Made by a program: the position numbers and the translations under genes. A DNA stretch of 64,000 bases from positions 8,542,001-8,606,000 of the forward strand of contig NC_060238.1 in the NCBI RefSeq assembly GCF_021155775.2, given 5' to 3'. This document shows, piece by piece, positions 1-9,817 of the stretch. The DNA comes from Neodiprion pinetum (taxonomy: Eukaryota; Arthropoda; Insecta; Hymenoptera; Diprionidae). The notes beneath the pieces were generated by a model. It was not told the DNA's origin. It was given only the letters and a program-made list of their open reading frames with translations, and searched no databases. Within the stretch, counting starts at the first letter, position 1. Each line of letters starts with the position of its first letter.

Positions 1-362
1 TGGTCCAGCGATTTCGTGTCTGTAGCCGGTGATGACGTCGGTGTGCGTTGTGTCGTACTAGAAGTCGTGAAGAATGAAGATGTCGTCGTAGTAGCAGCAG
101 GAGATAGTCTTTCAGTAATATCGATTTGGAGATACGGATTTGTCTGTGACGTTCGTGTGAATCAGAGATCGTTGATTGCGTTATCGTAGAATATGGCTTT
201 CAGAGTGTCTTCAACACTATCACACAGTGGTATTACTTTTCTATTAACATCACTGAGCTCGCACACTTCAGAACCGGTCTATCAGATGGCACTTAATGCG
301 TAGCACATACGTAAAATAGTATCACTGGATTTCCGGAAAGCGAAGGCCACCGCTGCCACCAA
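1..362 (-). mobile_element. Start of LTR retrotransposon internal region, leaving the window
   Basis: Read on the minus strand, this follows directly from an LTR ending in GTAACA at 363. It opens with a primer-binding-site-like stretch, TTGGTGGCAGCGGTGG (about 347-362). The rest looks like leader or early gag sequence, but no frame is long enough to name. The element continues beyond base 1, so its second LTR, pol and family cannot be seen. Gypsy and BEL are both possible. Confidence 0.55.
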
Positions 363-804
363 TGTTACGTCCGTGAGTAGAGTTACTCCTGAGCGGTAGG
401 AGTAAACTGGTTGGCTTCGCTTTTAAGTTCCAGGACAACCGGAAATCAGGATGAGGATTGAATAACGTAGGGTTTGTTTGAGATATTACTAATATATTTA
501 TTTCGAGGAAATTCAGATGACGGTAAAAACGAAGTGTGCTGTATGAAGCTATGTAAGAAGTTCAGATGTGACGTTGTTGAGAGTTAGAATAGAAGTGTCC
601 CTCGAGACGTGAAACGTACGGGTGCAGAAAAGGTGTGACAATGCTAGGAGTAGGGAATGGAATTTGATGAGTAAGCGTGATAGTGGATAGCGTGAGACTA
701 CGTAGAGATAAGAGGACAGGACAGAGACCATGAGATTAATGTAAGAACTGTGGGAGAGTTAGCGAGTAGGAAAAATAGAGAGAAGTGGTATGCTGGACGT
801 AACA
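363..804 (-). repeat. 5' LTR (minus strand) with perfect 10-bp inverted ends
   Basis: The 442-bp block begins TGTTACGTCC and ends GGACGTAACA, a perfect 10-bp terminal inverted repeat in the TG...CA form of LTRs. On the minus strand the LTR is followed at once by a PBS-like sequence, which fixes the orientation. Any target duplication would start at 805 (TTGAC), but the partner end is outside the window. The small ORF at 549-731 inside it is not considered a gene. Confidence 0.6.
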
Positions 805-1220
805 TTGACGTGGCATCTCAAATAGACCTAATCACCGTAATATTACTTGCAAGTTCTTTTTTCTGACGTTCTCTTCCTTATAAGATTTTGAAATGGGAAT
901 GTCGTTTTTATCTTGCAAGTGTAAAGGATCGAGGCGATGTATTTGCATTTTTCTTTCATTCTCTTTTTTATAAGGTTTCGAAATCGGGTTCTAGATCTTC
1001 CTGCTGTATCTCGAATAGTTCTACATTTTGCCCCAAGAAAAGCATTCACGAAAAATGAAATGCCTACTTTGCTTAGCGTCTTACAGCATCTCAACGAAAT
1101 TCGATCGCAGGACCTATGATTTAACAATATGATGAGTTGTTCTTGAAAACAAAATTCCAATTATACGAGATGCTAACTTCTCGTGATGTGTCGTAGCATC
1201 TATACTGATTATGATAATTT
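805..1220. other. Non-coding spacer with a diverged tandem duplication
   Basis: No gene is seen. Two stretches about 100 bp apart (from about 853 and from about 951) share a TTCT-rich run followed by TTATAAG, then TTT and GAAAT, which looks like an old duplication. The overlapping frames on both strands here have no recognisable domain. Confidence 0.4.
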
Positions 1221-1499
1221 GAAGGAAGGAAGAAATAACACCTTAGCTACCAGAAGGAAGAGCAGCAGCTAAACCTCCCCCTGCGAAGTAATACTTCACA
1301 GTCGTACCGCAGGGGATCAGAGGAGAGAAGAAAAAGGGGTTTAGGGTTTAGTGAGTAGTAGCTAGTGTCAAGTTTTTTTTGTATGGCGCTAGTTGAGTCT
1401 CACATATCCAGGCGAATAATATATGCAGTCCACCTATGCAAAACATCTAAGAAAACATCTATGCCTGGAATGCGTAAAAGCATTCCCCCCCCCCTTATA

Positions 1500-1500
<1 letters not shown>
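1221..1500 (+). mobile_element. 5'-truncated copy of the R1-clade LINE (3' UTR only)
   Basis: This 280-bp block is nearly identical to 4689-4970, the 3' UTR of the LINE that follows. It ends in the same C-run, TTATAA and (AC)n. It is therefore a severely 5'-truncated copy, inserted in the same kind of microsatellite and sitting head-to-tail with the longer copy. It includes the hairpin arms CCCCTGCG (1278-1285) and CGCAGGGG (1308-1315). Confidence 0.85.
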
Positions 1501-1579
<79 letters not shown>

Positions 1580-1601
1580 CGCACGCACGCACGCACGCAC
1601 G

Positions 1602-1643
<42 letters not shown>
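1501..1643. repeat. (AC)n / (GCAC)n microsatellite
   Basis: About 140 bp of CA dinucleotides with an internal GCAC-rich section (about 1573-1611). It separates the two LINE copies and is taken to be the insertion target of this element family. The poly-His/Thr and poly-Cys/Val frames across it are translation of the repeat. Confidence 0.95.
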
Positions 1644-1648
<5 letters not shown>

Positions 1649-1658
1649 GCACATATAG

Positions 1659-4600
1659 ATGCCCGGTATTCCAAGAGGTGCTTCAGAAGAAGACAAGCAA
1701 GAAATAATGAAGATATTACAGCTCAACCTCAATCATTGTGAGACTGCGCATGACCTGCTTATGCAGACCGTGCGTCAACTACAGCTAGACTTAGTACTAA
1801 TAGCAGAGCCGTACAGACACCTGAATAACCAACCTTGGGAATCTGACAGCACCACCAAAGCTGTCATCTGGTCCTGTGGCAAATTTCCTTTCCAGAGCGT
1901 AGTGAGCAATAATAGCAACGGCTTTGTAGCAGCATCTGTTAACGGTATCCGCTTTTATAGCTGCTATGCACCACCTAGCCTCTCTATTGCTGATTTCACA
2001 GAATTCCTGGATCGACTTACTGAGGATGCAAAGCAGTACTACCCAGTAGCAATAGCCGGAGACTTCAACTCCTGGGCGGTAGACTGGGGCAGCAAGCAGA
2101 CCAATGCGCGAGGTAAAGCATTACTTGAAGCAATGGCCACGCTGGACGTAGTTCTCCTTAACATTGGCGAAACACCAACATACACCAAGGGAGAGGCTAG
2201 TTCGATAATAGACCTCACATTCGTCAGCAGCAGTCTATTGAGAGGAAGCTATTCTTGGACAGTTATGAACACCTACACCGCCAGCGACCACAATGCAATA
2301 CTTTGGGAAATATCGGCTGGTCGGAACTCTCGAAGAGCAACTAGACAAACTAATGCAGTTGGATGGAAAGTAAAAGACTTTGACTCGGAAGCTTTGGTAG
2401 TAGCATTAGACAAGGACTCGACCATCACAGGAGATGCTGAGGAGAAGACGAAGAACCTAATGACGAAAATCACCCAGGCGTGTGACACCTGCATGCCTCG
2501 TAAGCGTGGTATAAATCAAAGACCTTCGGTGCATTGGTGGAATGATCAGATTAGCGCCCTCAGAACAGCTTGTCTCAAGAAAAGAAGAACATCGCAACGT
2601 GGCTATCGAAGACCTAACTCGGTGGAGCTGGTCGCGGAGTACAAAAAGGCCCGCCGAGAACTGAACAAGGCCATCAAAGATAGCAAAAAACGCTGCTGGA
2701 AGGAACTTGTCGAAGAAGTAGAAAGGGACCCATGGGGCAGACCGTATAAGGTGGTCATGACCCACCTGAAATACCAGCCAATACCGTCACCTACGTGTCC
2801 ACAGCTCCTAGAGAGGATCGTCTCAACGCTGTTTCCGCGGCAACGTGAGTTTATATATTCATCACTGCAGATTAATTCTGAAGACATTCCACCTGTCACA
2901 GATGAAGAACTGATGGAGGCATGCAATCGCGTAGGGAATAATAAGGCGCCGGGATTGGATGGGATCCCAAATATTGCACTAAAAACATCTATGAAAGCAG
3001 CGCCAAAATTATTCTTAGAGACCTACGACTCATGTCTCAAAGAAGGGATCTTTCCTCGAAGATGGAAGCAACAGAGACTAGTACTGCTTCCCAAAGGAAA
3101 AAAGCCACCAGACGAGCCATCATCTTACCGCCCACTCTGCATGCTAGACACGGCGGGTAAGATATTAGAACGAATCATCCACCAGAGAATAGACGCTGTA
3201 GTCGATCCACTCCTATCAGAAAATCAGTATGGTTTCCGGAAAGGACGATCAACCCTGGATGCTATCGACCTGGTTGTCAATACAGCCAAGGAAGCGATAG
3301 CCGGAAAGAGATGGAGACGTGGTACAAAAAAGTACTGTTTGGTAGCAGCATTGGACATCAAGAATGCTTTCAACTCCGCCAATTGGGACTGCATCATGCG
3401 GGCCCTCGAAGAGAAACAAGTTCCAGGATACCTGTGTAGGATGGTAGCAAGCTACTTCACGAGCAGGGTCCTTAGATATGACACACAGAGTGGTCCTAAG
3501 GAGTATAATATTACCGGTGGTGTGCCACAAGGCTCAGTCCTAGGCCCGCTACTATGGAACGTCATGTACGATGGTCTCCTGAAAATAGCATTGCCAAAAG
3601 AAGTCAAACTGGTAGCATATGCCGATGATGTAGCCGTGGTGATTGTCGCGAAACATCTGGAAGAAATAAATCTGGCCTTTGATATCACATTTAGCCGGAT
3701 CAACCGTTGGATGGATATGATGAACTTGGAGCTAGCCAAGCACAAAACTGAAGCGGTGCTCATCACCAGCAGAAAGATTGTCGAAAACATCAAGCTGAAT
3801 GTCGGCGAGCATGAGATCACATCGCAACCATTTATCCGATATCTGGGAGTGATGCTTGATGCCCGACTGAACTTTAAGCAACAGGTCGAACACGTAAGTG
3901 CTAAAGCATCAGCGGTGGTAACCAGTCTATCAAGACTGATGCCGAATGTTGGAGGCCCGAAGCAGAGCAGGAGACTATTGTTGTCTTCAGTAGTCACATC
4001 AGTGCTCACATATGGAATATCCGTTTGGGTAGACGCGCTGGAGACCCAAGAATCATGGAGGAAAGCCGGACCGGTTTACCGATTAAGTGCACTAAGAGTT
4101 GCAAGCGCCTTTCGCACAATATCCGAGGAAGCAGTGTGCGTCATTTCTGGAACTCTGCCTCTTAGAGTTCTAGCTGAGGAAAGACGGAACCTATACCACC
4201 GAAAGAGGTCATCTACACTGAGCGCTGAAGATCTGAGAACTGAAGAGCGACGATATAGTATTGCAAGATGGCAACAACTATGGGATGCTGCAGAAAAGGG
4301 AAGATGGACATATCGACTTATACCAAGGATTGACGTTTGGCTGGGCCGGAATCACGGCGAGGTCAACTACTATTTGACACAGATGCTGTCAGGACACGGC
4401 TGTTTCCGGGCATATCTCCATCGCTTTAAGCATGATGATTCTCCAGAGTGCCCGGCCTGCCCAAGAGTTGCTGAAAATGCAGAGCACGTTTTTTTTGAGT
4501 GCCCTCGTTTTATCCCTCAGCGTGATGAGTTAGAGAAGATCCTGAACAAGAGAATCACACCAGAGTCAATAGTAGAAGAAATGCTGCCAACCGAAGCTGC

Positions 4601-4685
4601 CTGGAACGCCACATGCACGTTTGCTACCGAAGTGCTTACAGAGTTGCGTTCCATTGAAGGAAGAAGAACAGAAAACAAGATCTAG
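1659..4685 (+). CDS. R1-clade non-LTR retrotransposon ORF2: endonuclease and reverse transcriptase
   Basis: A 1008-residue open frame. Residues about 18-215 are an APE-type endonuclease with the expected residues: QLNLNH at 21-26, AEPY (Glu50), AGDFNS (Asp135, Asn137), IDLTF (Asp185) and SDH (209-211). The RT domain follows, with the GFRKGRST block, DIKNAFNS, GVPQGSVLGP and the catalytic YADD at 654-657. A C-terminal C-x2-C...H-x4-C finger lies near residues 930-950. The QLNLNH start and the terminal finger are typical of R1-clade LINEs, which cut specific targets by target-primed reverse transcription. The frame starts only 16 bp after the (AC)n tract and no ORF1 is present, so the copy is probably 5'-truncated. 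No internal stop or frameshift was seen, so it may be young. Within R1, members of the AC- and ACAY-repeat-specific groups (Mino, Waldo) are the obvious comparison; which group it joins is not decided here. Confidence 0.92.
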   Translation: MPGIPRGASEEDKQEIMKILQLNLNHCETAHDLLMQTVRQLQLDLVLIAEPYRHLNNQPWESDSTTKAVIWSCGKFPFQSVVSNNSNGFVAASVNGIRFYSCYAPPSLSIADFTEFLDRLTEDAKQYYPVAIAGDFNSWAVDWGSKQTNARGKALLEAMATLDVVLLNIGETPTYTKGEASSIIDLTFVSSSLLRGSYSWTVMNTYTASDHNAILWEISAGRNSRRATRQTNAVGWKVKDFDSEALVVALDKDSTITGDAEEKTKNLMTKITQACDTCMPRKRGINQRPSVHWWNDQISALRTACLKKRRTSQRGYRRPNSVELVAEYKKARRELNKAIKDSKKRCWKELVEEVERDPWGRPYKVVMTHLKYQPIPSPTCPQLLERIVSTLFPRQREFIYSSLQINSEDIPPVTDEELMEACNRVGNNKAPGLDGIPNIALKTSMKAAPKLFLETYDSCLKEGIFPRRWKQQRLVLLPKGKKPPDEPSSYRPLCMLDTAGKILERIIHQRIDAVVDPLLSENQYGFRKGRSTLDAIDLVVNTAKEAIAGKRWRRGTKKYCLVAALDIKNAFNSANWDCIMRALEEKQVPGYLCRMVASYFTSRVLRYDTQSGPKEYNITGGVPQGSVLGPLLWNVMYDGLLKIALPKEVKLVAYADDVAVVIVAKHLEEINLAFDITFSRINRWMDMMNLELAKHKTEAVLITSRKIVENIKLNVGEHEITSQPFIRYLGVMLDARLNFKQQVEHVSAKASAVVTSLSRLMPNVGGPKQSRRLLLSSVVTSVLTYGISVWVDALETQESWRKAGPVYRLSALRVASAFRTISEEAVCVISGTLPLRVLAEERRNLYHRKRSSTLSAEDLRTEERRYSIARWQQLWDAAEKGRWTYRLIPRIDVWLGRNHGEVNYYLTQMLSGHGCFRAYLHRFKHDDSPECPACPRVAENAEHVFFECPRFIPQRDELEKILNKRITPESIVEEMLPTEAAWNATCTFATEVLTELRSIEGRRTENKI

Positions 4686-4967
4686 AAGGAAGGAAGGAAG
4701 AAATAACACCTTAGCTACCAGAAGGAAGAGCAGCAGCTAAACCTCCCCCTGCGAAGTAATACTTCACAGTCGTACCGCAGGGGATCAGAGGAGAGAAGAA
4801 AAAGGGGTTTAGGGTTTAGTGAGTAGTAGCTAGTGTCAAGTTTTTTTTGTATGGCGCTAGTTGAGTCTCACATATCCAGGCGAATAATATATGCAGTCCA
4901 CCTATGCAAAACATCTAAGAAAACATCTATGCCTGGAATGCGTAAAAGCATTCCCCCCCCTTATAAA

Positions 4968-4970
<3 letters not shown>
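4686..4970 (+). repeat. LINE 3' UTR with conserved hairpin
   Basis: From the ORF2 stop to the (AC)n tract. It contains an 8-bp perfect stem, CCCCTGCG (4746-4753) and CGCAGGGG (4776-4783), enclosing a smaller AAGTA/TACTT hairpin. The whole block is repeated at 1221-1500. The structure is a candidate for recognition by the element's own RT, inferred from how R1/R2-type LINEs choose their RNA. It ends in TTATAAAAAA rather than a long poly(A). Confidence 0.75.

Positions 4971-5041
<71 letters not shown>
4971..5041. repeat. (AC)n microsatellite at LINE 3' junction
   Basis: About 70 bp of pure AC repeat directly after the LINE 3' end. It mirrors the tract on the 5' side and supports insertion into an AC repeat. 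Confidence 0.95.
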
Positions 5042-5047
<6 letters not shown>

Positions 5048-5105
5048 ATCTACAAAGGGACGACACCCCAGCAGATGTGGGGAATGTTTGATAACATCAA
5101 GTGCA

Positions 5106-6044
5106 ATCTAATAACATTCCTACAGTAGTTCATATTGGAACTCAGGTACAAAATGGTGATTTGTTCATCTATTGAAAAATGATGAAAACTTAAGTACTGT
5201 GACCGGAATTGAATCCTTTCAAATACTTGGAGCAATTGTTGATACGATAAAGCTTGTGAGCAAAGATGATTCACTTTCTAAAATGGATATCGAAGGAAAA
5301 GTTATCATGACGTTCATGAAAGTAAAGCATAATCTTCCGTATGCATTACTGTCGGTATTATTCCAATGCTATACTCCTCAGAACTGCAAAAAGATATTTT
5401 ATTGCGTGCTAGACATTCTGTATGAATGCTTAAAAGTTGCAATCTCTTTACCATCTAGAGAAGAAATTTCTATAAATTTGCCTACATGTTTTCAAATCTT
5501 CGAAGACGTTCGTATTGTACTCGACTGCAGTGAAATATATATACAAAAATCAAAGAAACTGTGTTGCGAATTACTTACATATTCTTATTACAAAACTTCA
5601 ATTACAGTGAAAGTCATGACGTGTGTCATCCCAGGTGGTCTTATCTCATTCATCAGTGAACCATACGGAGGACGAGTATCGGATAAGGCTATATTCGAAC
5701 AGAGTTCTCTAATAAACTTGTTAGAAAAAAAGAATGCTATAATGATCGATAAAGACTTTTTAATTCATGATATATGTAAAGACCGTGATATAAAATTGAT
5801 AAGCCCACCGTTTTTGAGGAATCAAGTTCAATTTTCACAATCGGATGCACTCCGGAACTCCAGTATTGCCAAAGCTAGAGTGCATATTAAACGCACTAAC
5901 CAAAGGTTAAAAGTTTTTGAAATCTCGGGCAGTAGAATGCCAGTTAATCTGGCTAAGAAGAACAAACAAATTTTAACCATTATTTCTGCTTTAGTTAACC
6001 TAAATTCGCCTATTTTGAAAGACGGCAAATTTGTAAAAGACTGA
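5106..6044 (+). pseudogene. PIF/Harbinger-group (ISL2EU-like) transposase, degenerate
   Basis: The main frame, 5172-6044 (290 residues), has a helix-turn-helix of the type found in DDE_4 transposases (about residues 30-88) and a DDE nuclease core: LDCSEI (Asp118), MIDKDF (Asp193), the SPPFL block, and then ARVHIKRTNQRLK, where the catalytic Glu is expected. Lys240 occupies that position, so the third catalytic acid is lost. Upstream, 5106-5165 reads TVVHIGTQVQNGDLFI in another frame and fits the residues normally preceding this domain, implying a frameshift near 5170. No THAP domain is seen; the 5' end may have been removed where the LINE/(AC)n block abuts. It converges with the YqaJ-type gene at 6289-7831, and the pairing of the two proteins suggests ISL2EU. 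It would be expected to be inactive. Confidence 0.75.
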
Positions 6045-6288
6045 ATAAATAATAATTAACTAGTTTATTCCAAGGGTGCGATGTATAAATAAAATGTATT
6101 TTTGAGGTTGTGAATTGTATTTAATACGGTGAAGTATATAATAATAAATAGCTACAATCCGTAACAATTACAGTATTTCTTTCAAACAAACCTGATGTAA
6201 CATTTCATTGAAGTACAGGGCTTTTAAGGCAGGAAACAATAGCGAAACAAAAGTTTCATCTAAATCCACTGACAATATCATGATACTA

Positions 6289-7831
6289 TTAATTATCAAA
6301 TGGAGCATAAATCAAAAAATCAGTTACTTTTAGATTTAGAAGTGCCATGCCAAATTGAACTTGGCCATAATACTTGTGCTTCTTTTTCAAGCAAATATTT
6401 CCTTCCTTAATCGTTAAAAACTTGAGGTCTTTGAGGGTTTCTCCAATACTCTTTGTTTTGCCAGAAAACGGACATTTTATTTCAATTACTTTGTGAGGTT
6501 TGCCGTTTTGAAGTACAATTCCGTCTGGAGAATATGCTAGGAAAGAATTTTGCGGTGATACTACTAATCCACACACAATAACTTTCGCTAACCTTTCAGC
6601 TTCGTACACTACTCGAGCGGATGATTCAAATTTAAGACCATGCTTAACAAATATATTACTAAATGTTTTTGGATAAAAATATTTAACTGACTGTTCGGGT
6701 GAATTAGGTTTTTTGTTACTAATGTATTTGTACAGATCATAGCATCTGGAACCTGTGATCCTAAATTGCCTTTCTCTTTTCCACGTGGCATACGAAGCCG
6801 CGCTTTCCTCACATATTGCTGCAACGTCACCATCTAATGTACCTAACACAGCTTCGCAGCAGATCCTTAATGGTTTAAATAGGATCCCTGCCAGATTTTC
6901 CATTAACGAAGATTCTGAAGAAAAAATAACAATTTCACTGATCTCATTTCTTTGAATTTCTGAAAGGTCATTCTGATTATATGGTAGCACAGGGCCATGC
7001 CTTCCAGACCTGTTTAACACAAAAGTTTGATTAGAAAATAACTACTATCTATGATACATCACAATTCATTGGCGTTACTGTTGTTCCTTGATCCAGCTTT
7101 CCATAATATAACTTCAATAAAAGCACAACAGTTGAATTTATGTAAATTGAAAAATCTAATGTACAAATTAATTCCTATGAACAATAATTGATCAAGAGTA
7201 AAGTTGTAAAAATAGATGTCTGGTAAAAAAATTAATGGTTGAGTATGAAATTCGAATTGATTAAAAAAAAATATATAATAAGATAAGAATTGAAATAAAT
7301 TACGCATGTTTCGCTAAAGCAGAGAGAGGATTGCATGCAACCAAGTTTTCTCTAATTATTTCCCTCGAATCGTCTGAAATTTCCATTATTCTATCATTGC
7401 AGTCCTTAAAGCAATCATGATCCGCCAAAGGTAGGGGATTGTAAAGATTTTCCGACGATAGTTTTTGACGGGAACTCCAAAGACATTTTTTGTCTGTGCA
7501 CGACGTAACCTCCAAGTTCTCTAAGTTCTTCCTGGAATTCGTATGTTACATTTAATTTTCTATTTACATGATCTTATATTCATATCTTTCTCGATTAAAA
7601 AGGAAGTTCTAGGTTATGTTATGCTTACCTGTTACAATACAATAGCATTGCTAATATGTGTTTGAATTTCTCGCTTAATCCTGCCTTACAGCTGCAATTT
7701 ATCGACAAGATTCGTCCGTTATTAGTGAATTCGCCATTTATTTCGTGAGGTCGTTCTCTCAAACTTGACGTTTGTAAACAAAATGCTAGAATCTCGGTAC
7801 GCTGACCGTCACTCCCTGCAGTTCTACCGCA
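6289..7831 (-). CDS. YqaJ-type exonuclease of the ISL2EU-like transposon, spliced (3 exons, 5' end unknown)
   Basis: Three minus-strand exons join in frame: 7831-7629, 7531-7304 and 7009-6289. Donors are AACAG|GTAAGC and CATGC|GTAATT; acceptors are TTCCAG and AAACAG. Exon A carries a CSC...KH pattern resembling a SWIM zinc finger, with Phe where the third Cys is expected. Exon B continues with SCTDKKCLW. Exon C has a YqaJ/lambda-exonuclease-like core: YEAERLA, then AYSPDG, EIKCP and YYGQVQ, giving the Glu, Asp, Glu-x-Lys and Gln residues of the PD-(D/E)xK fold. Such proteins occur as the second gene of ISL2EU transposons, and this one converges on a matching transposase. It has no internal stops. 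The true start lies upstream of 7831 and was not found, so the copy may be partial. Confidence 0.72.
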
Positions 7832-8109
7832 CTAAACTACGTGTTCTGCACTTAAAAGACGCTCTCCCTGGAAAAAATTCCGACTGCTGGGAGTTGCTCC
7901 AGCCCAAGCTCAAATTTTCGCAATACTTATCATTTTAATTTCTCTTTTTCAAGGTAATAGCTGTATAAAGTAAGCGCATGTACGTGCTAACGTGTAGTGA
8001 ATGGTAGTAAATCGTTTGATGGTAGCCCACTTATATCCGCCATATTGGATTCTTATATTCAGGCCCTGCCCCTAGTTTCGATCCCAATTGTCGGTTGAAA
8101 CTTGCAAAA
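7832..8109. other. Right flank of the ISL2EU-like element
   Basis: No confident gene. The missing first exon of the YqaJ gene and the right terminal repeat should lie here or a little beyond. I could not identify terminal inverted repeats matching 5042-5105. Confidence 0.3.
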
Positions 8110-8420
8110 ATGCCTAAAATCTGTGAAATCAGTGATAGTTCTTCATTAACAAGTGAGCATCCTCAACCTAGTACCAGTGTGATAATTTAATCGACAAGTC
8201 CTGAAGAGAATTCTACGCCAAGAAAAACCTTGGAGACTACAGTGAAGAACAAGGAGAACGATTTCATCAAGACATAAGTGAAATGAAGAATCGCTATCAA
8301 AGAAGGTGGAACGTCGACATGATGGCCGATTTTTGCTGGACCCTAAACAGAGAAATAACGACAGAAAATATAAATTGAAAGAGGAACCCACTGCATAGAT
8401 CATTCGAAGAAAAAAGAGTT
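8110..8420 (+). pseudogene. Degraded open reading frame, probably transposon-derived
   Basis: From the ATG at 8110 the frame reads MPKICEISDSSSLTSEHPQP and then breaks at stops near 8187 and 8275. Another frame continues (RYQRRWNVDMMADFCWTLNRE). The basic, MADFCW-type tail resembles C-terminal tails of transposon proteins in insects, but I cannot name the family. Confidence 0.3.
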
Positions 8421-8889
8421 CGATACAAGCATTTTTTTTACATTTTAATTACAATCTATAAATTTTATAGCATAATTTTGAAGTAATCACGTTTAGTTTA
8501 TTGCTGTGGGTAAGACCAATGCTATTTTTTGATATTTTCTGCTATCTCATGGCTTTTTTTTACAAGTTTTTGCTTTATCTAGTCTTTTTTTCGCAATTTA
8601 CTCAAATTTGGACGATTTACGGATCCAACGAACTTCGGATTTGGATTCAGTGCAATAAAATACGTAAGAAACATACTAGATCTGGTTAAAGAAATATTTT
8701 TCCATTTTCATAACTTTTACGATTTTTAACGATATTTAGAGCTTTTTTGTAATCTGCTCGAAATTTGGAGGGGTTACGGGCCGAATGGACCTCAGATTTG
8801 GATTCAGCGCATCGAAATACATAACTCTAGATGGGCCTGGTCAAATGTATGGACCGCTTTTTTTTTGTGTGCCGGTGTAATAATTCGTA
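8421..8889. other. AT-rich spacer, no gene seen
   Basis: It contains two loosely similar halves (8600-8660 and 8755-8830, both with GGATTTGGATTCAG-CG-like text), suggesting an old duplication. No coding signal. Confidence 0.35.
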
Positions 8890-9290
8890 TTATGTATTTC
8901 GTATCTGATGAATTCGCACAAAACCGTAATTATTCGTAGGGAAAATTATGTATGTAGTATGTATCCCTGTAATCTTGATATTTTGTAAAGCATGAATTCT
9001 CCACTTCTCGAACCACTCTGTACTTGCTTTGAAATGAGCAGAATCGCCAATCTCGTGATTGATGACTGGAGCCTGCCGTGTCAAAATTGAACCAGATATG
9101 GGATTTTCTTTGCTTACAGCTTTAGAATACCAATTGAGCAATTCAAGATCACGATTGGACGTTGTCGATTTTTTCTTTTGAAATTTTGTTTTTCCTGCAT
9201 TCACTGCATCTTCTATTTCTAGTCTCTCTTTCTTTCATTTACGAACGGCGCGTTCGCTTACGCCACAATTAACTAAAAAAGTACAGTAAA
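8890..9290 (-). pseudogene. Pogo/Tigger-type transposase fragment (DNA-binding region)
   Basis: The minus frame from about 9283 reads CGVSERAVRK, a TGA stop, KKERLEIEDAVNAGK, and then ELLNWYSKAVSKENPISGSI followed by HFKASTEWFEKWR. This is the arrangement of the CENP-B/Tc5-type helix-turn-helix of pogo-class transposases: a W at the start of the helix, PISG, and FKAS..W. The fragment ends at 8890 without a DDE domain, and the TGA at about 9253 breaks it, so it is a relic. Confidence 0.6.
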
Positions 9291-9416
9291 CCGAAAAAAC
9301 TGATTTTGCGTTTCAATTACCAAAAAAGGATCGACAATAGCGCAAAATGGTGACGTGTACCTCGTATTTCATAATTCAAACAATATTCACAGTTTTTATA
9401 ACGATATCTGTTTCAG

Positions 9417-9817
9417 AGAGTACAAATTCGAAAATTTCAGGTGACTTGAAAAATTAACGACGGAGCCAGGAATCCAACCTGGTGTCTAGAGATGCTTTAC
9501 CGGAGACTTACTCCACTAGACCACCTAGCCGCCTGACTACAATGTCATTAATTCCTCCCATCACCTGTATGCGAAATTTGTTTTGGTTCGTCATGTGCCG
9601 CGTATTTGTAGAAGTTGAAGATTTCTTCGCAAGAGGCACAGTTTGAGACAGTGTGTATTCGTGGCTTGTTTGCGAGTGTAACTCATTTCACTCCTGTATT
9701 AAGCCATTTAGACCGGACTCGGTCGATCATCAGACTGATATGAAAAAGTCACATATATTTTTTCGCGATAAAAATCGGTAAAGAGTACAAATTCAAAAAT
9801 TTCAGGTGACTTGAAAA
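9417..9817. repeat. 36-bp direct repeat flanking a 328-bp insert
   Basis: The sequence AGAGTACAAATTC... at 9417-9453 recurs at 9782-9818 with one mismatch. The insert between them has the tRNA-like sequence at its left edge. The repeat is long for a retrotransposition target duplication but has that layout; segmental duplication is the alternative. Confidence 0.6.
9459..9533 (-). tRNA. tRNA-like sequence with pol III A and B boxes, probably degenerate
   Basis: 75 nt on the minus strand. It has an A-box match (TGGTCTAGTGG), a B-box match (GGTTGGATTCC) and a perfect 5-bp T stem (CCAGG/CCTGG) around a 7-nt loop. Five of seven acceptor pairs form (one of them G-T). The D and anticodon arms do not fold canonically, and no anticodon can be assigned. 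It is a tRNA pseudogene or tRNA-derived repeat head rather than a working tRNA. Confidence 0.5.

Noticed and set aside
1336..1352. Telomere-like GGGTTTAGGGTTTAG in the LINE 3' UTR (also at 4804-4820)
   Set aside because: Only two units, part of a unique UTR sequence, and not the insect TTAGG repeat; treated as coincidence.
1365..1732. Poly-His/Thr and poly-Cys/Val reading frames
   Set aside because: Direct translation of (AC)n microsatellite and the LINE 3' UTR; no coding signal beyond the repeat.
9459..9781. A standard SINE
   Set aside because: The tRNA-like part is at the 3' edge of the insert on its own strand, leaving no body or tail after it.
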